64,000 bases of DNA, taken from Alitta virens. Taxonomy: Eukaryota; Annelida; Polychaeta; Phyllodocida; Nereididae. Below, in pieces: positions 49,591 to 61,764 of this stretch. The DNA is taken from NCBI GenBank assembly GCA_932294295.1, contig OW028574.1, positions 31,690,145-31,754,144 on the forward strand. Direction: 5' to 3'. Positions within the stretch are counted from its first letter, which is position 1. The number at the start of each line of letters is the position of its first letter. The position numbers and the translations under genes were made by a program. The notes beneath the pieces were generated by a model. It saw only the letters and a program-made list of their open reading frames with translations. It did no database searches and was not told where the DNA came from.

Positions 49591-52506
49591 ATGCTACATA
49601 ATAAAGCCACATGAAGGGGGGAGGGGTGGGTAAAGCTGTTTATAAATCAGAAACATATTGCAATGACAATCACAGGTAATAACTGTGCAAGAATTCACCA
49701 GATGGCGACATCAGCCAGATATGAGACTAAAGCTGGAAGGTTGGCCCACGGGGAGGGGGCAGGTGTTGGCCCACGGGGAGGGGTGTTTAAAAAACAATTA
49801 ATAAATCTGAAAAATTTTAATATTCTTTTTCAAAGCAATCGGCTCAATTAGTATCTGCACCAAACATTCAGGAGAGAGGGGTGGTTGACCATTGCAACAC
49901 CCCCCCCCCCCCCCATCCCCCCATTTGCAAACCACTCATCAGTTGCATACAATCTCATTATTTAGCACATTGTAACTTTCTCAACTGAACAATATGCTGA
50001 ATCTGCTCCCATAAGGATCTGTCTGCCTCTGAATCATTGTTGTCACTGTGCAATAAATGTTTTTGTGTAATTTTATGTAATTTGGTTTAGTTTCTGCTAT
50101 CCTCAATGCAAACATTACCTGTTCAAGCTTGATCTATTAAAATGAAACAAACAAATCACACAATTACAACCACAACTTATTCCATCGCACCATATAGATG
50201 AATAGTTAAGTTCTTGCTATTTGTGGTGGGGGCTGTGTATACCTTCATGGAGGAGGTAAAATTGTCTGACTATATACTGTTACGAAATTAATAACCCGGA
50301 GTAAACAGCATGGTAAAAGCCTGTCATTAATTATTTCATTTGTGTCACATTTTAATAAGTTGCAACTTGCAATGTCAAAAATACTTTATAATTCAAATAA
50401 TTTATTTTTATTGTTGTGATTTGTGCTTTGCATTGCTTTATACAAGAAGCCATAGTCAGCAATACCGAGTACAACAGCTGGCCAATATGAGCTAATATGG
50501 AATTAATTTAGTTTTGGTGATGAAATTGACATTGATTGGAAACTAGTATTTTTGGAGAGTATTATCATATTAGTACTGCCCTGAAATATTCCCAAAATGA
50601 GCTCAATACGGATTTTGTAAATCACAATGAGAATTTCAGTATATGTAGCTAGGGGTGCTGACATTCAAATTTTATGGACATCAAGGCACGTAACCTGAAC
50701 TGAGATATTCCTTTCTTGAGAGACATCAACGTTGTTTTCTTACTATATAAGCACACACTGTTTACTACATGCCATTTTGAAACCAGAGGACAGAATTATT
50801 TAGTTTGGCCCCTTTTAATGGATTGTATTCCCATACATAATAAGCATGAGTACATTCATATCTTAGGCAGTAGGCAACATATGTTTTGGGGAGATGTCTA
50901 AATGCACCTGAGCATTCACAGTAATCTGTACCATCTTGAGTCCCTCAGTTCCAGTTGAGTCCAAATAAAGTTAACTTATGGTTAGTGACTAGGGGAAGAA
51001 TATCTTGGAAAGGCTCATATATTCTTTTCTGAATGCTGTTTTTTGTCATGTTGGTCAGAAAAGTGTAATTTAGGCTCAGCCAGACAAACCATCAATTTAA
51101 TTTTCTTTTCAGTATGCATGATTCACTTCTGTTTGAAAATCTGAGTTTCTCAAATGTGAGTATGGTGGTGTGTTGTGATACTGGCATTGGATAGCCATGA
51201 CATCCAGGAGTAGAGAGATCGATCTGTTGTTAGGTCTTGCACAAATTGTTGGCAAGTGAGTGTTCAGTTGCATTTATCTGCTAAGTGTGGTAAACTTTTG
51301 AATATGTTAGATTTAATATCTTGGTTTCTATATCACTTCATCCTCTTGTATTCCCATCTTCAAAGTCCAGTATCTTATACAAAATAGGTGAAAGAGTGCT
51401 GTCAATGCAATGCAAGTGTGTTATTTTAAATAATTCTGAAAGTAACAAGCAAGAATCCCAAGCTGCCCCAGCAAAACACTTTATTTCATTAAAAAATTTA
51501 TGAAATTTAAGTGCAAACTTTCTACCTCATCACTTTTCCATTGTATTTTGGACAATTATTGGAATGATAACCATAACATCTATAACAACATTTGAAATAA
51601 TTTTTATATTACATCTATTTTATATACTTGAAATACGGTTAAATATTTTCATACAACAACGTTTTAAAACAATCAGTACTATCATAGCACTATGTGGTAT
51701 CTTTTTTAATTCAAAAGTGAGAATAAGTAATTCTAAAGTAATTTTGGGCTAAGAAGTTGAAATAACCCTTGCAGGCTCATCATGAATGTCCCATTCCGAC
51801 CCTCATTGATGATTTTCCGACCTTTCATGGATGTGTCACTTGTCAATTTGGAGATAATCACTTATAAAATGAGCCTATGCCATGATTTACATTTATTTTG
51901 AGTATTAATGGCTACCCAAGCAGCGGGCAAGAATATTTGCAACACATTTTTTTAAATTTAAAAGTAATGCACTCTATATATAGTTCATTTCAACATATGT
52001 TATTTCAGATCAGTTAGATAATGTTTTTTCCTGAAATAGCAGCATCAATTTTTTGACAATCCAAATGGCTGCGTAAAAACAATTGTTGGAATATAGCCAT
52101 TTCCCAACCTCCATGAACTTCACAAAGCGAATACATTTTTGCGTATTTTATACTCATGGACACTTGCCCTACAGATCAATTATTCTTCTGCATTGTGTTT
52201 TATTGTCACAGTTTTAATTTGTCACAGTTTTACAATAATTCTGCTGTTTCTTGATGTGATAGGTGAGTTTACTTAATATATTTAAAAAATCAATGCAACT
52301 ATTTCAAACAATATGAACTAATAGACCTGAAGTAATATGAGTGGAAATATTCCTGCAAGACTGTATTACTTCCAAATTTAATTTGCTTTGCTATTCATAT
52401 CAGAAAAGGAACGCAACGGATTAAAATGGAAATTCAGCTCAATAACTTTGCTTTGCTTGAAAGATTTTTGGAATTGTCTCGATTGATATTAAGTTCAAGT
52501 TATACC
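49591..52506. other. No gene recognised
   Basis: Contains a 22-bp duplicated 'TTGGCCCACGGGGAGGGG' at ~49740-49785 and a poly-C run at ~49902-49918. Otherwise AT-rich and non-coding. Confidence 0.45.
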
Positions 52507-52520
52507 TATATATATATAAA
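52507..52520 (+). promoter_or_regulatory. TATA-type promoter candidate of the caveolin gene
   Basis: A TA-rich 'TATATATATATAAA' element ~240 bp upstream of the caveolin ATG, followed by purine-rich sequence. The intervening region could be the 5' UTR; position is plausible only. Confidence 0.35.
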
Positions 52521-52758
52521 CTCTAACTGAAGGGAGCTCTTTATTGATTTCATAGTGAGTTGTACTCATAACTAGTGTCCATGGTCATCAAGCATGAAGC
52601 TGGTCGCTATCCTTCACCAGGGCAATGTTTTAGCAACATGTCACCATGGAACCGAAGAATCAACAAACGATCTGATTTAAGGTGTAAAGTTTCCAAACAT
52701 TCCTCAGACCACTTCAGAAGGTAGGACCAACAAAGTCGAAGGCCTCAGCATCAACAAA

Positions 52759-53776
52759 ATGAGCAACATCAAGGAGGCATGGTCAGCTGACCCTGATATG
52801 GGCAACAGGGATCCTAACAACATCAATGAGCATCTTCAGGTTTGCAAAATATTACTAATTAATCTATCAAACGTGTATTTAAAAATACTTTGGCAGCCTA
52901 TTGTTTTGCTATGGTTATCAAACGTTACAATATCCTTAGAAAATTCACACAATTTATATCATATTGGAAGAGATTTTTTCTTGCCAAGCAGACACATTAT
53001 GTTGAGTATAGAGTTAGTTGTGCGGGACATTTGGTATGAAAACTCTTAGGCATGCCAAATGGGTCCAATATTTGACCAACATAGTGCTAAGGACAGCGTA
53101 TAGTATGTGGCATATATAAATATTAATATATATAATCATGTATGATAATGTTAAGGAATACACATATTCGTAACATGCCAAATTGTTCTAAACTGGTAAT
53201 ACACACTGTCAGAATCTAAAGGTATTCTGAAAATAGATATTTTCAGGGATTATGGAAGGCCTCAAATAGCATGGGGGGATTTCTGGACCAACAAAATGTA
53301 CAATTATCCTCGGTGGCCCATGGTGGGGTTTCCCCCCGTGATTTTGTAAGGGGTCCTGAAGAGATTTACAAGTAAAATGTTGATATTAAAGTTGTTAACA
53401 TGAAATTGCTCCTTGCTGCCATGTTTGACAATATGATTTCTCATCACAGGTTTCATTCGAAGAAGTGCTTGGAGAGCCTGACCACACGCAGAGCATAGAC
53501 TGTGTGTGGAAATTCAGCTACAAATGTTTCAACCTGTGGAAGACCTTGTGCTACATCATTTGCACAACACTGTGTGGTATCTGCATCGCTTCCTGCTGGG
53601 GCTGTGAATTCGCCTGCGTTGCCTTCTGCCACATCTGGTGCATGACACCTTGCATCAAAGCCATAGAGATCAACATTGCCCTGGCTAAGAAGATTTTCAA
53701 CATATTGTACGACTGCTGCATTGGAACATGCTGTGAAGCCGTCAGCAAGATCTTCACGCCTTTCGCAAAATCATAA
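52759..53776 (+). CDS. Caveolin, two coding exons, cysteine-rich
   Basis: Exon 1 52759-52839 (27 codons), GT donor at 52840, AG acceptor at 53448-53449, exon 2 53450-53776; phase-0 join, 135 residues. Scaffolding proteins of caveolae insert a hairpin into the inner leaflet and oligomerise. Family marks: 'DPDMGNRDPNNINEH' before the signature segment 'FEEVLGEP' (human FEDVIAEP), 'SIDCVWKFSYKCFNLWK' (scaffolding domain), the hydrophobic hairpin 'LCGICIASCWGCEFACVAFC' and 'HIWCMTPCIKAIEI'. The N-terminal tail is much shorter than in vertebrate CAV1 (178 residues). Exon 2 holds about 16 cysteines, far more than the three palmitoylated ones of CAV1. Looks intact. Confidence 0.93.
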
Positions 53777-54029
53777 AGCAAGAAGTTTAGGCCTACTTAT
53801 GATAGAGACAATGATATTTAAACAGGGTATAATTCACTGCATCAGGTTATTTCAACAAAATCAAAACATGTTTCAATGATTTAATGATATCATATTTATA
53901 TAAATTACGTTTTGTGATACTGAGGTAATATATGTAGTATTTTGCATTTCGTTGTATTCTATATATTTGATGGCATTGATGAAATGGTTGTAAATTCGAT
54001 TAGAACACGTACTACGTGGCATATATTGA

Positions 54030-54035
54030 AATAAA
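54030..54035 (+). terminator. Putative poly(A) signal of caveolin
   Basis: AATAAA 250 bp past the stop codon; the truncated RT begins within ~20-60 bp downstream. Confidence 0.5.
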
Positions 54036-54052
54036 GCATATCATAGTGATGG

Positions 54053-55144
54053 GTGAAGACCAACAAAGAGTTAATGCACGTTTGGTTCCTCCTAGCCAAA
54101 CTGTCGGCCTATGGCTTTGACAGGGATTCTTGTGAACTTATGAAATCTTACATCATGGAGCGACAACAACGTGTAAAAATAGGAGACACTTACTCTGATT
54201 GGATTTATAACATCAAAGGAGTGCCACAGGGTTCCATCTTAGGGCCGCTCTTATTTAACATTTTTATTAATGATTTTCTGTTCTTCAAATTCAACAGCAA
54301 AATTTACAATTATGCCGATGATAACACACTCTGTTGTGCAGACTCAGACTTAGATACATTAAAAGATAAACTAAGAGCAGACTGTGTACATGCCATGAAA
54401 TGGTTTGAAAAGAATAGTATGAAAGCCAATGCAAATAAGTTTCAACTTATGTTTCTATCAAGAAACAAAGATGTGGGTTATGAAAATAAATTAACAGTGG
54501 ATAACATAGATATCACAAGCTCTGACTCAATACACATACTAGGTGTGGAACTCGATAAGAATCTTAAGTTTAATAGACACACTGATGAAATATGCAGCCA
54601 AGCAGGGAAACAAATAAATGCACTTAAACGAATAAAACATTATCTTGACAAAGATAGCAAGATGACAATATACAACAGTTACATTAATAGTAATTTTAAT
54701 CACTGCTCGGTAGTATGGATGCTCACTAACAAGACCAATGTAGAAAAACTGGAGAGAACTAATAAAAGGGCAATCCGATTTGCTACAAACAAGTGTCATG
54801 AAAGCTATGTAGACATTTGTCATCAAGAAAAACAACTCAATGTGTATAGGAAATGTGTCAAAAACACAGCAATGCTAATGTACAAAGTTAGAAAGGGCAT
54901 TGCACCAAGTTATGTAAGTGAATTATTTTGCATACAAGAATCACAATATGACATGAGAGACAATGACAAATTTACTCTGCCACAATACAATACAGTGCGC
55001 TTTGGCAAAAACAGTATTAGATACTATGGGGCTAAACTATGGAATAGTATTCCAGTATCAATAAAAAACAGTCAATCACTCAAAACTTTCAAATCAGCTG
55101 TGAATAAGTGGCTGCTCACATGTGACATTGACTGCATTAAATAA
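54053..55144 (+). CDS. 5'-truncated non-LTR reverse transcriptase
   Basis: 363-residue frame with RT core 'GVPQGSILGPLLFNIFINDF' and 'YNYADDNTL', followed by the thumb and 'LERTNKRAIRFATNKCHESY' region typical of Jockey/CR1-like ORF2 C termini, ending 'NSQSLKTFKSAVNKWLL'. Homology begins around 54085; the first ~11 residues are probably flanking sequence read in frame, so there is no true start. Palm motifs before GVPQGS are missing: 5' truncation on insertion. Lies directly downstream of caveolin, same strand, and could be transcribed by read-through. Not related closely to the RT at 47973. Confidence 0.82.
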   Translation: MKTNKELMHVWFLLAKLSAYGFDRDSCELMKSYIMERQQRVKIGDTYSDWIYNIKGVPQGSILGPLLFNIFINDFLFFKFNSKIYNYADDNTLCCADSDLDTLKDKLRADCVHAMKWFEKNSMKANANKFQLMFLSRNKDVGYENKLTVDNIDITSSDSIHILGVELDKNLKFNRHTDEICSQAGKQINALKRIKHYLDKDSKMTIYNSYINSNFNHCSVVWMLTNKTNVEKLERTNKRAIRFATNKCHESYVDICHQEKQLNVYRKCVKNTAMLMYKVRKGIAPSYVSELFCIQESQYDMRDNDKFTLPQYNTVRFGKNSIRYYGAKLWNSIPVSIKNSQSLKTFKSAVNKWLLTCDIDCIK

Positions 55145-55584
55145 ACTGCCGCTACACCCATATTTCCTGATTATTTTTAGATAACAACTGATCTTGACTA
55201 CACAATATCATCAACATCCATCGGCAAAGCAGTCCAAGACATTTTGATTGTTGAAACAAATGAATATTTGCATTTTGAATTTTATTTTTATATTTTTTAA
55301 TAGTCGTGCAGAAGTTTCACAATTTGTATGATTGAATACGACTCAAAATAAACTTTACATACATGGTTGCTGAGATCAGGTGCTTCAGCCGCCTGAATTC
55401 TGTTCTGTATCACAATAATTAGATCTAATGCGGCCTTTAATGTAGAATGTATAGCAATAAATTGTGGTGGACACAACTGATGTTTTGATGTTACATGGTA
55501 TTTTGAATGTTATACCAATCCAACAGAGATTTTTCGTATCAGAATCAAAACCCTTAATATATCCTTTATGTGTCAGATCTCTTA
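55145..55584. other. RT 3' flank, no gene recognised
   Basis: AT-rich; the 3' end of the retroelement is somewhere here but no tail or TSD is obvious. Confidence 0.4.
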
Positions 55585-55586
55585 TA

Positions 55587-56427
55587 CAGGGTGTGCCATA
55601 AAAACTTGCACCAGCAGCTACTGCTACCTCTTTTGTTATTACCTCAATTGACTGTAATCGCATGCAGCTGCAATCATACACACAAAAGTAATAATAGTCC
55701 TAAATTATGTTTATAAATATATTTTCAACTCGGCTTTTGCAATATAAGCATTAGATTATGTCACTGATCATACAAATGTGTTACAGACACCTTTCTTGTC
55801 CTTTGCCGCCAAAAATAGGGCAAATAGATTCAATTTTAATAAGAAGGTAGAGCATTGACACTTTGGATTTTGGTAAATTTTCTGTCTTTTCTGTTTAATT
55901 AACTGGCCAATCCTCCTGAAAATCATGTGATAATTTCGAGATTAGTTGTAAATTCAAAAATTCCCTCTAGAATGCCATTATATTTCTCTGTTTTAATTTC
56001 ATGACCTTGCTGAATCCAAACTGGAACCAACCTTCTTATCATCTAATACCTTGATATATATATGCACATATAAAAAACATTGAAGGAGGATTCTGTGCAA
56101 ATATTATATTTTCTATGGCTTCAGAGGTGTAGTAACTAGGAAATATCTAATTTGTAAACTTTCTGCAACTAGAGACACCATGCAAGCAGACAGAAATTTG
56201 ACTTCTGTGATGTGTATCACTCAGAACAAGCCCTGCAGCATACACCCTCTCAATAATTCAGATGCTGATATTGTCTAACATAATAAGATCAAAAATATCA
56301 CAATGACCAATTGCTTATACCCCTAACTAAATGTGGCAAAACTTTAAAAGACTTCATAAGTATTTGAGTAACCTAGAGCTATCCCGAAAGTAGAGATGCC
56401 TTGTGCAAGTTTTTATGGCGCACCCTG
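55587..56427. mobile_element. 841-bp mariner/Tc1-type non-autonomous element
   Basis: Left end 'CAGGGTGTGCCATAAAAACT' + 'TGCAC' and right end, inverted, 'CAGGGTGCGCCATAAAAACT' + 'TGCAC': ~25-bp terminal inverted repeats with one mismatch. TA flanks both ends (55585-55586, 56428-56429). No transposase frame remains. TIR style and TA site fit the IS630/Tc1/mariner superfamily. Confidence 0.88.
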
Positions 56428-56429
56428 TA

Positions 56430-58217
56430 GATTCTGATAAATTTACTGTGGTCACAGGTACTTCGTTTCTGCCCAGTTTTGTAAAGATTGGCTGTGACAT
56501 CAATGATGTTTGTATACATCTAGCTGTGGCCTGATCATTCACACCTTTTGCTTCACATCCTTGATGGCTTAAGAAAAATGCCTAAATAAGGCATGTCTGC
56601 ATGGCTCGTTAATTGTTGCAAGGTATTCGTTAAATCCAACATCGATGGACTCACTCTATGGGCTATGATAGTCTGATTTCCTGGAAATTGGCATGGTTCA
56701 TTTTTGTCTTAAGGGTGAAAGCTTACGGAGGTTTTCCACAAATATCTATTAATATTGTGTTTTGGCTGTTAACATCATGAATTTGTGCTTGTGCTGTTGC
56801 TGCTGCTGTTGTAGCAGTGTAGAAGTGTAGCAGTGTAGCAGTGCATTGCAGTGTAGCAGTGCATTGCAGGCCTCTGACCCTGATTGGCCAGTGAGTGACA
56901 CCCACACTCAAAGTTCTGGGAAATGAGAACTGACAAACTGGCCACACATGCTCACTGCTCTCACTTTTCCTCAAGTGAAATAGTGTATTTTCACAAATTG
57001 GATCTGCAAATTGCTCTTTATGTTTCTAATAGCTGATTGCTTTTAAAGCTGTACCCAGTGATTAATTACAAATAGGCATATGTTGAAATAAAGTTATTTC
57101 TCAAACAGTTTTAAACAGCAGATATGAAGTAAAAAAAATTTTTATTAAAAAAGCTTCACTCACTGAACCTGTAAATTATGTATATTAATGTGGAGAAATG
57201 AAAAATGGTAAAATTTTTCTAAATGTGGATCTGAATTATACTAATAAATTTACAACCGTTGCTCCTTTTTTTCTGAATAGACAGTTTTGTCAGCTGCAAA
57301 TTTCAGAATACTAAAAATATTTAGCAGTTTAGGTACTTATAATATATATTTAAAAAACTACTAAATTCTATACAACTTATAATAAGAAGAAAATTTTAAA
57401 TATATTCATTTTTTTTTAATAGTAATACTAACAAGCAAAGGTCTCTTTTGAATATTACTAATACTATAGATGGTGCAAGTGGTCGATTTGCAGACAGTTG
57501 TGGATAGTTAGGCAAGAGAAGCGAGGATCTTTCGACATTGAAATGAAAATGGACATATATAATTATGGAAAGTAAATTTTGTAGCAATTTTGTAAATGAA
57601 GACAAAACATAATTACACTAATTGATTGTAATATTTTGACACGAGACCTTGTCAATATCTGTTACCTGCAACTAACTATTTCAACCAGTTCTGATACAGG
57701 TTTTAAAGAGAGCTTTGCTTGTTAATCTCCCCCACAACTGACTCCTTACTCTGCCCCACCCACTGAATTGAAGTGGAGCAATTTGATCTGAAAACTGTCT
57801 GCTTGCATCTGTTTATTTTTGTGACAGGATAATTGTTGTTACTGCTGCTGTTCACATAAAAACAACATAGGCAGCTCATATAAACATGATAAAGACAGCT
57901 CATATCAATACATATATGCAGGTTGTGTGCAAATCAGAATAACGACAATTATTTCGCCTTATGACCATCAAAACAAATAGGCCTGCACATGACAATTATG
58001 ACACGCATGGAACCTCAATTTCCGGATCATGTTTTCTCTAGGTGACCAGTGCTTTAATTATCAATAGGCCTATATATGGTTACACGGCGAACGCCAAAAT
58101 GCAGCAAATGTAATACACAGATAATGTCAAATAAATCGTTGATCCAAAAGTGACAGGTGTTCCCGACACGAGCTTGCTCAGGTTTGTCTACTTCTTGTAG
58201 TATGAATGGCATTTACC
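56430..58217. other. No gene recognised
   Basis: Contains a short minisatellite at 56813-56868 ('AGTGTAGCAGTGCATTGC' repeats) and AT-rich non-coding sequence. Confidence 0.45.
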
Positions 58218-58306
58218 AAGGCCCCATTAGCTGAACTAGAAGGGTCTATTAATTAGTGTCTTTGGACCACACTAATAGACCCTTCTGGTTCAGCTAATGG
58301 GGCCTT
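58218..58306. repeat. 89-bp near-perfect hairpin (MITE-like)
   Basis: 'AAGGCCCCATTAGCTGAACT' + 'AGAAGGGTCTATTA' is repeated inverted to the right end 'TAATAGACCCTTCT...GGGGCCTT' with one mismatch in ~34 bp; the loop is ~20 bp. No TSD obvious. Confidence 0.9.
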
Positions 58307-59886
58307 CAGTGCAGGACAAACATATACTTATGAAAAATGTATAAAAAGTAACAATTTATCTGGTGAATTACACAATACTGAGAAAACAAATGGTGGAACA
58401 AACGAGTTACACACTACACTTATATGGGTCACAAGTGATGGTAAAAGCAACTTTTCAATTGGGTTCTGATAGTAACAAAAATAGCCTCGTTTATCAAAAC
58501 TGGAAGTTGGATATCTTTACTTATTCTTGCTTGAGGTGAGAATCACACAATCTGATAGGTCTCTCGGACAATCAGCAAAATTATCACAGGCCCTGGCAAA
58601 ACAAATTATACGAGAGACATACACCACATAGGCTGGCTTTTCTGGTATATTTCAGCCAACAGGTTTATGGATAATTGATACTTTTGAAGCTGAATGATGC
58701 CTTTTGTAACGGAGTTTTGTGGAGATTATATCATCAGTGACAGCCTCTTTGTAAAGTTCAAAGACAAATTGGTCGCTCCCATTGGAATGATTTCCGGGAT
58801 CCAGGCTTTCATTAATTCTTGGCAATATAAAAAGAGAACGAAAATCCCACGAATGTTTGTTCAAGACGTTCTCAAGTCACATATTCTATTAATAATATCG
58901 TTTTAATGAGAATTTTCACGATTCTTGTTGTTTGCAAATGGCTGCTGTTGTACTTGATGTCACGATGTGTAACATTTTTTCCAGCAGATAACAATGGATT
59001 AGTTGATCAAAATAATATTGGCAAAGCTGTCTACACTTTTTTTCTCTCATGTTTAAAAAATGCAATTAGTTCGTGTTGCTGCACTGGCCAGTGTTGTTGA
59101 CTTTGCCCAGTTACCATATCAACAACGGATTAATCAGCTTAAAATATTTACCTGATATCTGAAGTGCTGAATAAACAATTGGCTGATGGGTGATGGAATT
59201 GATGCTGACATTAGCGGAGTGACCTGCAACATCACTTGGTGTTAGATGCTCTTAGGCTCTGTGAAGAATCCCTGCATACTAGAAGTCCATATTCGACAAC
59301 AGGATTTTTATCAGGTATATAGGTATCCACCGTCTATACATTTTGTTTGTTCTTTCAGATGAAATTTGGGGGTACATTTATTGTACACTCCTGGGAAAAA
59401 AGAATGAGGCAAGCCAATGTATATCAGTCTGTTAATGGCACAAAGTCTGTAATTGCAACAGAATGCTTGAAAGTTTTGTGATAAAAGGGCTTTTGTACTG
59501 ATTTTATAAGGAAAAAGTATTTCAAGGCAAAAGAGAGTGTTTGCTAAAAGCATACTGATACACATTGGCATGCCTACATTTTTTTTTTGCATTTTATTTA
59601 GTTTCCATGTCTATAACACTGGCTGTAAGGGTAGGCAATGGAAAATAAATGTTTAGCTTATTGGGGCAGACACTTACTGTTGTGTGTAGCAAAATAAATC
59701 TACCAGATGAATCGACTTGTATTGACACACTTTGTGGTTAATCTCTACAATAAAATATACATTTAACTGTAGATTAGATTTGCAAAGCACTCCTTAAATA
59801 ATTTTGGTGGAAATAGACTTCATAAATTAGCGTGTCACTGTTTAGTAATTCAGCAAATATTTAACTCTAATAATTTTGCTTGTGGA
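58307..59886. other. No gene recognised
   Basis: AT-rich upstream region of the channel gene. 'TTGTGGAATTTCAG' at 59880-59893 is a reasonable splice acceptor before the coding exon. Confidence 0.4.
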
Positions 59887-59931
59887 ATTTCAGCTTGCCT
59901 CACGTGGTTTTGGATTACACTCGATCATCAT

Positions 59932-61761
59932 ATGATGTTCAGGAAAAAATCAAAAGTGAGTTTATCAGACTCCTTGGCTGCAGAAATTGACTGTGATGTG
60001 GACAATGAGTACGGCAACAATGGTGATGATGAGATATACCAAGCTGTGATTCAGGATGATGTGGATAGCTTTAAAACAATTTACCAAAGCGAACCAAGCA
60101 GGAAAGACCACTTCCTTGGTGATGACATGCAGCTACAGAAAGTCGACTGTGTAAAGGATATTTCATTTGTGACGATTTTAAATGTCAGACGTCTGTTGCA
60201 TTTGGCAGTTTGCAAGAGCAGGCAGATCCTGAAATTTATGATAGATGAGGGTGCGGATGTTACTCAAGTTGATGCGTTCAAAAATAATGCTATTCATTAC
60301 CTCGCTCTCATGACCCACATGAACCACATTAATGAAGAGGAATGTGTAGAAGCCTATGAATATTTTGTTTCTCTTACTAAAAAGAAAGATCTGGAAACTG
60401 TACTTAGTACTTCAGGGAAAATTGGAGCCCATCCGATCGAAGTTGCAGCCACTTTCAACTGCGGTTCACTTTTCCAGGCGATAATGAACACGTCAGGAAT
60501 CTACCTCATAGACATGACATCATGCGGAATCTATGATCTTTGCTGGTTTGATGTCACTCAGTATGAAGATGTTCTCAGCAATTCGAGCAGACGATCAGCT
60601 TCCCCACTTTACGTGTTCTCGGCACTTGATCAGAGAATGGAATCATCACCTAAAACGCTGGAACATTTTTCTTCCAGAATGTTCCAAAGTTGGGTGGACC
60701 TGAAATTCAAGTCAGCTACCAGATACTTCGCTCTGCTATTTTTACTGCGAGTGCTGTTTGTTTTGTCCTTTATTGTGTTTGAAGTCATGAAGTGCTCATA
60801 CCTATGCTATTCAAAAGAGATGCACCAGCAGGTTAGCTTTAAGCCCTATTGTATGACTGTCAAGGCATCCAAACCTGTTGTGATAACTGGGCAACTATAT
60901 GTGATAACGCATGCTTTGGGCTTAGTGATATGTTCTGTAAGTGACATCATCAATCATCATAGTAAGAAAAACTTGTGGATTTTTAGTACACCAATAGGGC
61001 CCAAGAAAACCGTGGTAAAATACGTGTTTCATTATGTGACAGAAATATTTATGGCTTCTATGATTTTCCTGTATGAATGTGTATCAGTTTTTGAGGTGAT
61101 CAGAGCCGAACCACTGAACAAAACCTTTATGCACATACTTTCTGGTTTCTGTACTGTAGTGGCATCCATTTCCCTTGTCCCGTTCCTACAATACTTCCCT
61201 ACTGTAGGCTTTTTTTTAATTACAATGCAGAGAATGATGTTTGACTTAAGTAACTTCATAATAACTTTTATCCTCTTTTGTTTTCCCTATGCTTTCGTAA
61301 TGTCATCAGTCATCAACATGGAACAATGGGAAAATGCGCTGAGGAACGAAACGTTCCAAGAGAATCCACAGTTTACATCCTTCATCATGAGTCACTATTC
61401 TGTCATTGCGATGACTTTGAACATGATCAACTTCACTGAATCAGACCTGGATGACAAAACCACCATAATGCTGATCCATTTGCTTTTTGTGCTTGTTGTT
61501 CCTATACTACTGATGAATTTACTGATCGCTGTGTTCTCCCAATCTGTCGCTGAAATAACTGAACACAAAACGGTCATTCTGACCACCCAAAGGTTAGGAG
61601 TTGTTTGGATGTTAGAAAATCGCATGAAACGATTTTGTCCCTGGCTGTTGCAATTCTTGTACAAAGATGTATTTCAGTACAAAAACGGCCGCAAGTGTTT
61701 CCAAATTGTTCGGGTTAGGAATGAGACCAAATCCGTAAGGCCAATGAGGGTGATAAAGTAA
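59932..61761 (+). CDS. TRP-like cation channel, single coding exon
   Basis: 609 residues, uninterrupted, ATG 59932. The N terminus (~35-200) has a few degenerate ankyrin-type repeats, for example 'RRLLHLAVCKSRQILKFMID' and 'NNAIHYLALMTHM'. Six hydrophobic segments follow at about 264-286, 315-339, 361-385, 402-431, 439-461 and 512-535, with a re-entrant pore region at ~480-505 between the last two. 'VPILLMNLLIAVFSQSVAEI' at the end of S6 is typical of TRP channels, closest in style to TRPV/TRPA. Fewer ankyrin repeats than in either family and no TRP-box seen. Intronless coding but undamaged: either a functional retrogene or a gene with a 5'-UTR intron. Acts as a membrane cation channel, stimulus unknown. 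Confidence 0.78.
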   Translation: MMFRKKSKVSLSDSLAAEIDCDVDNEYGNNGDDEIYQAVIQDDVDSFKTIYQSEPSRKDHFLGDDMQLQKVDCVKDISFVTILNVRRLLHLAVCKSRQILKFMIDEGADVTQVDAFKNNAIHYLALMTHMNHINEEECVEAYEYFVSLTKKKDLETVLSTSGKIGAHPIEVAATFNCGSLFQAIMNTSGIYLIDMTSCGIYDLCWFDVTQYEDVLSNSSRRSASPLYVFSALDQRMESSPKTLEHFSSRMFQSWVDLKFKSATRYFALLFLLRVLFVLSFIVFEVMKCSYLCYSKEMHQQVSFKPYCMTVKASKPVVITGQLYVITHALGLVICSVSDIINHHSKKNLWIFSTPIGPKKTVVKYVFHYVTEIFMASMIFLYECVSVFEVIRAEPLNKTFMHILSGFCTVVASISLVPFLQYFPTVGFFLITMQRMMFDLSNFIITFILFCFPYAFVMSSVINMEQWENALRNETFQENPQFTSFIMSHYSVIAMTLNMINFTESDLDDKTTIMLIHLLFVLVVPILLMNLLIAVFSQSVAEITEHKTVILTTQRLGVVWMLENRMKRFCPWLLQFLYKDVFQYKNGRKCFQIVRVRNETKSVRPMRVIK

Positions 61762-61764
61762 GAA

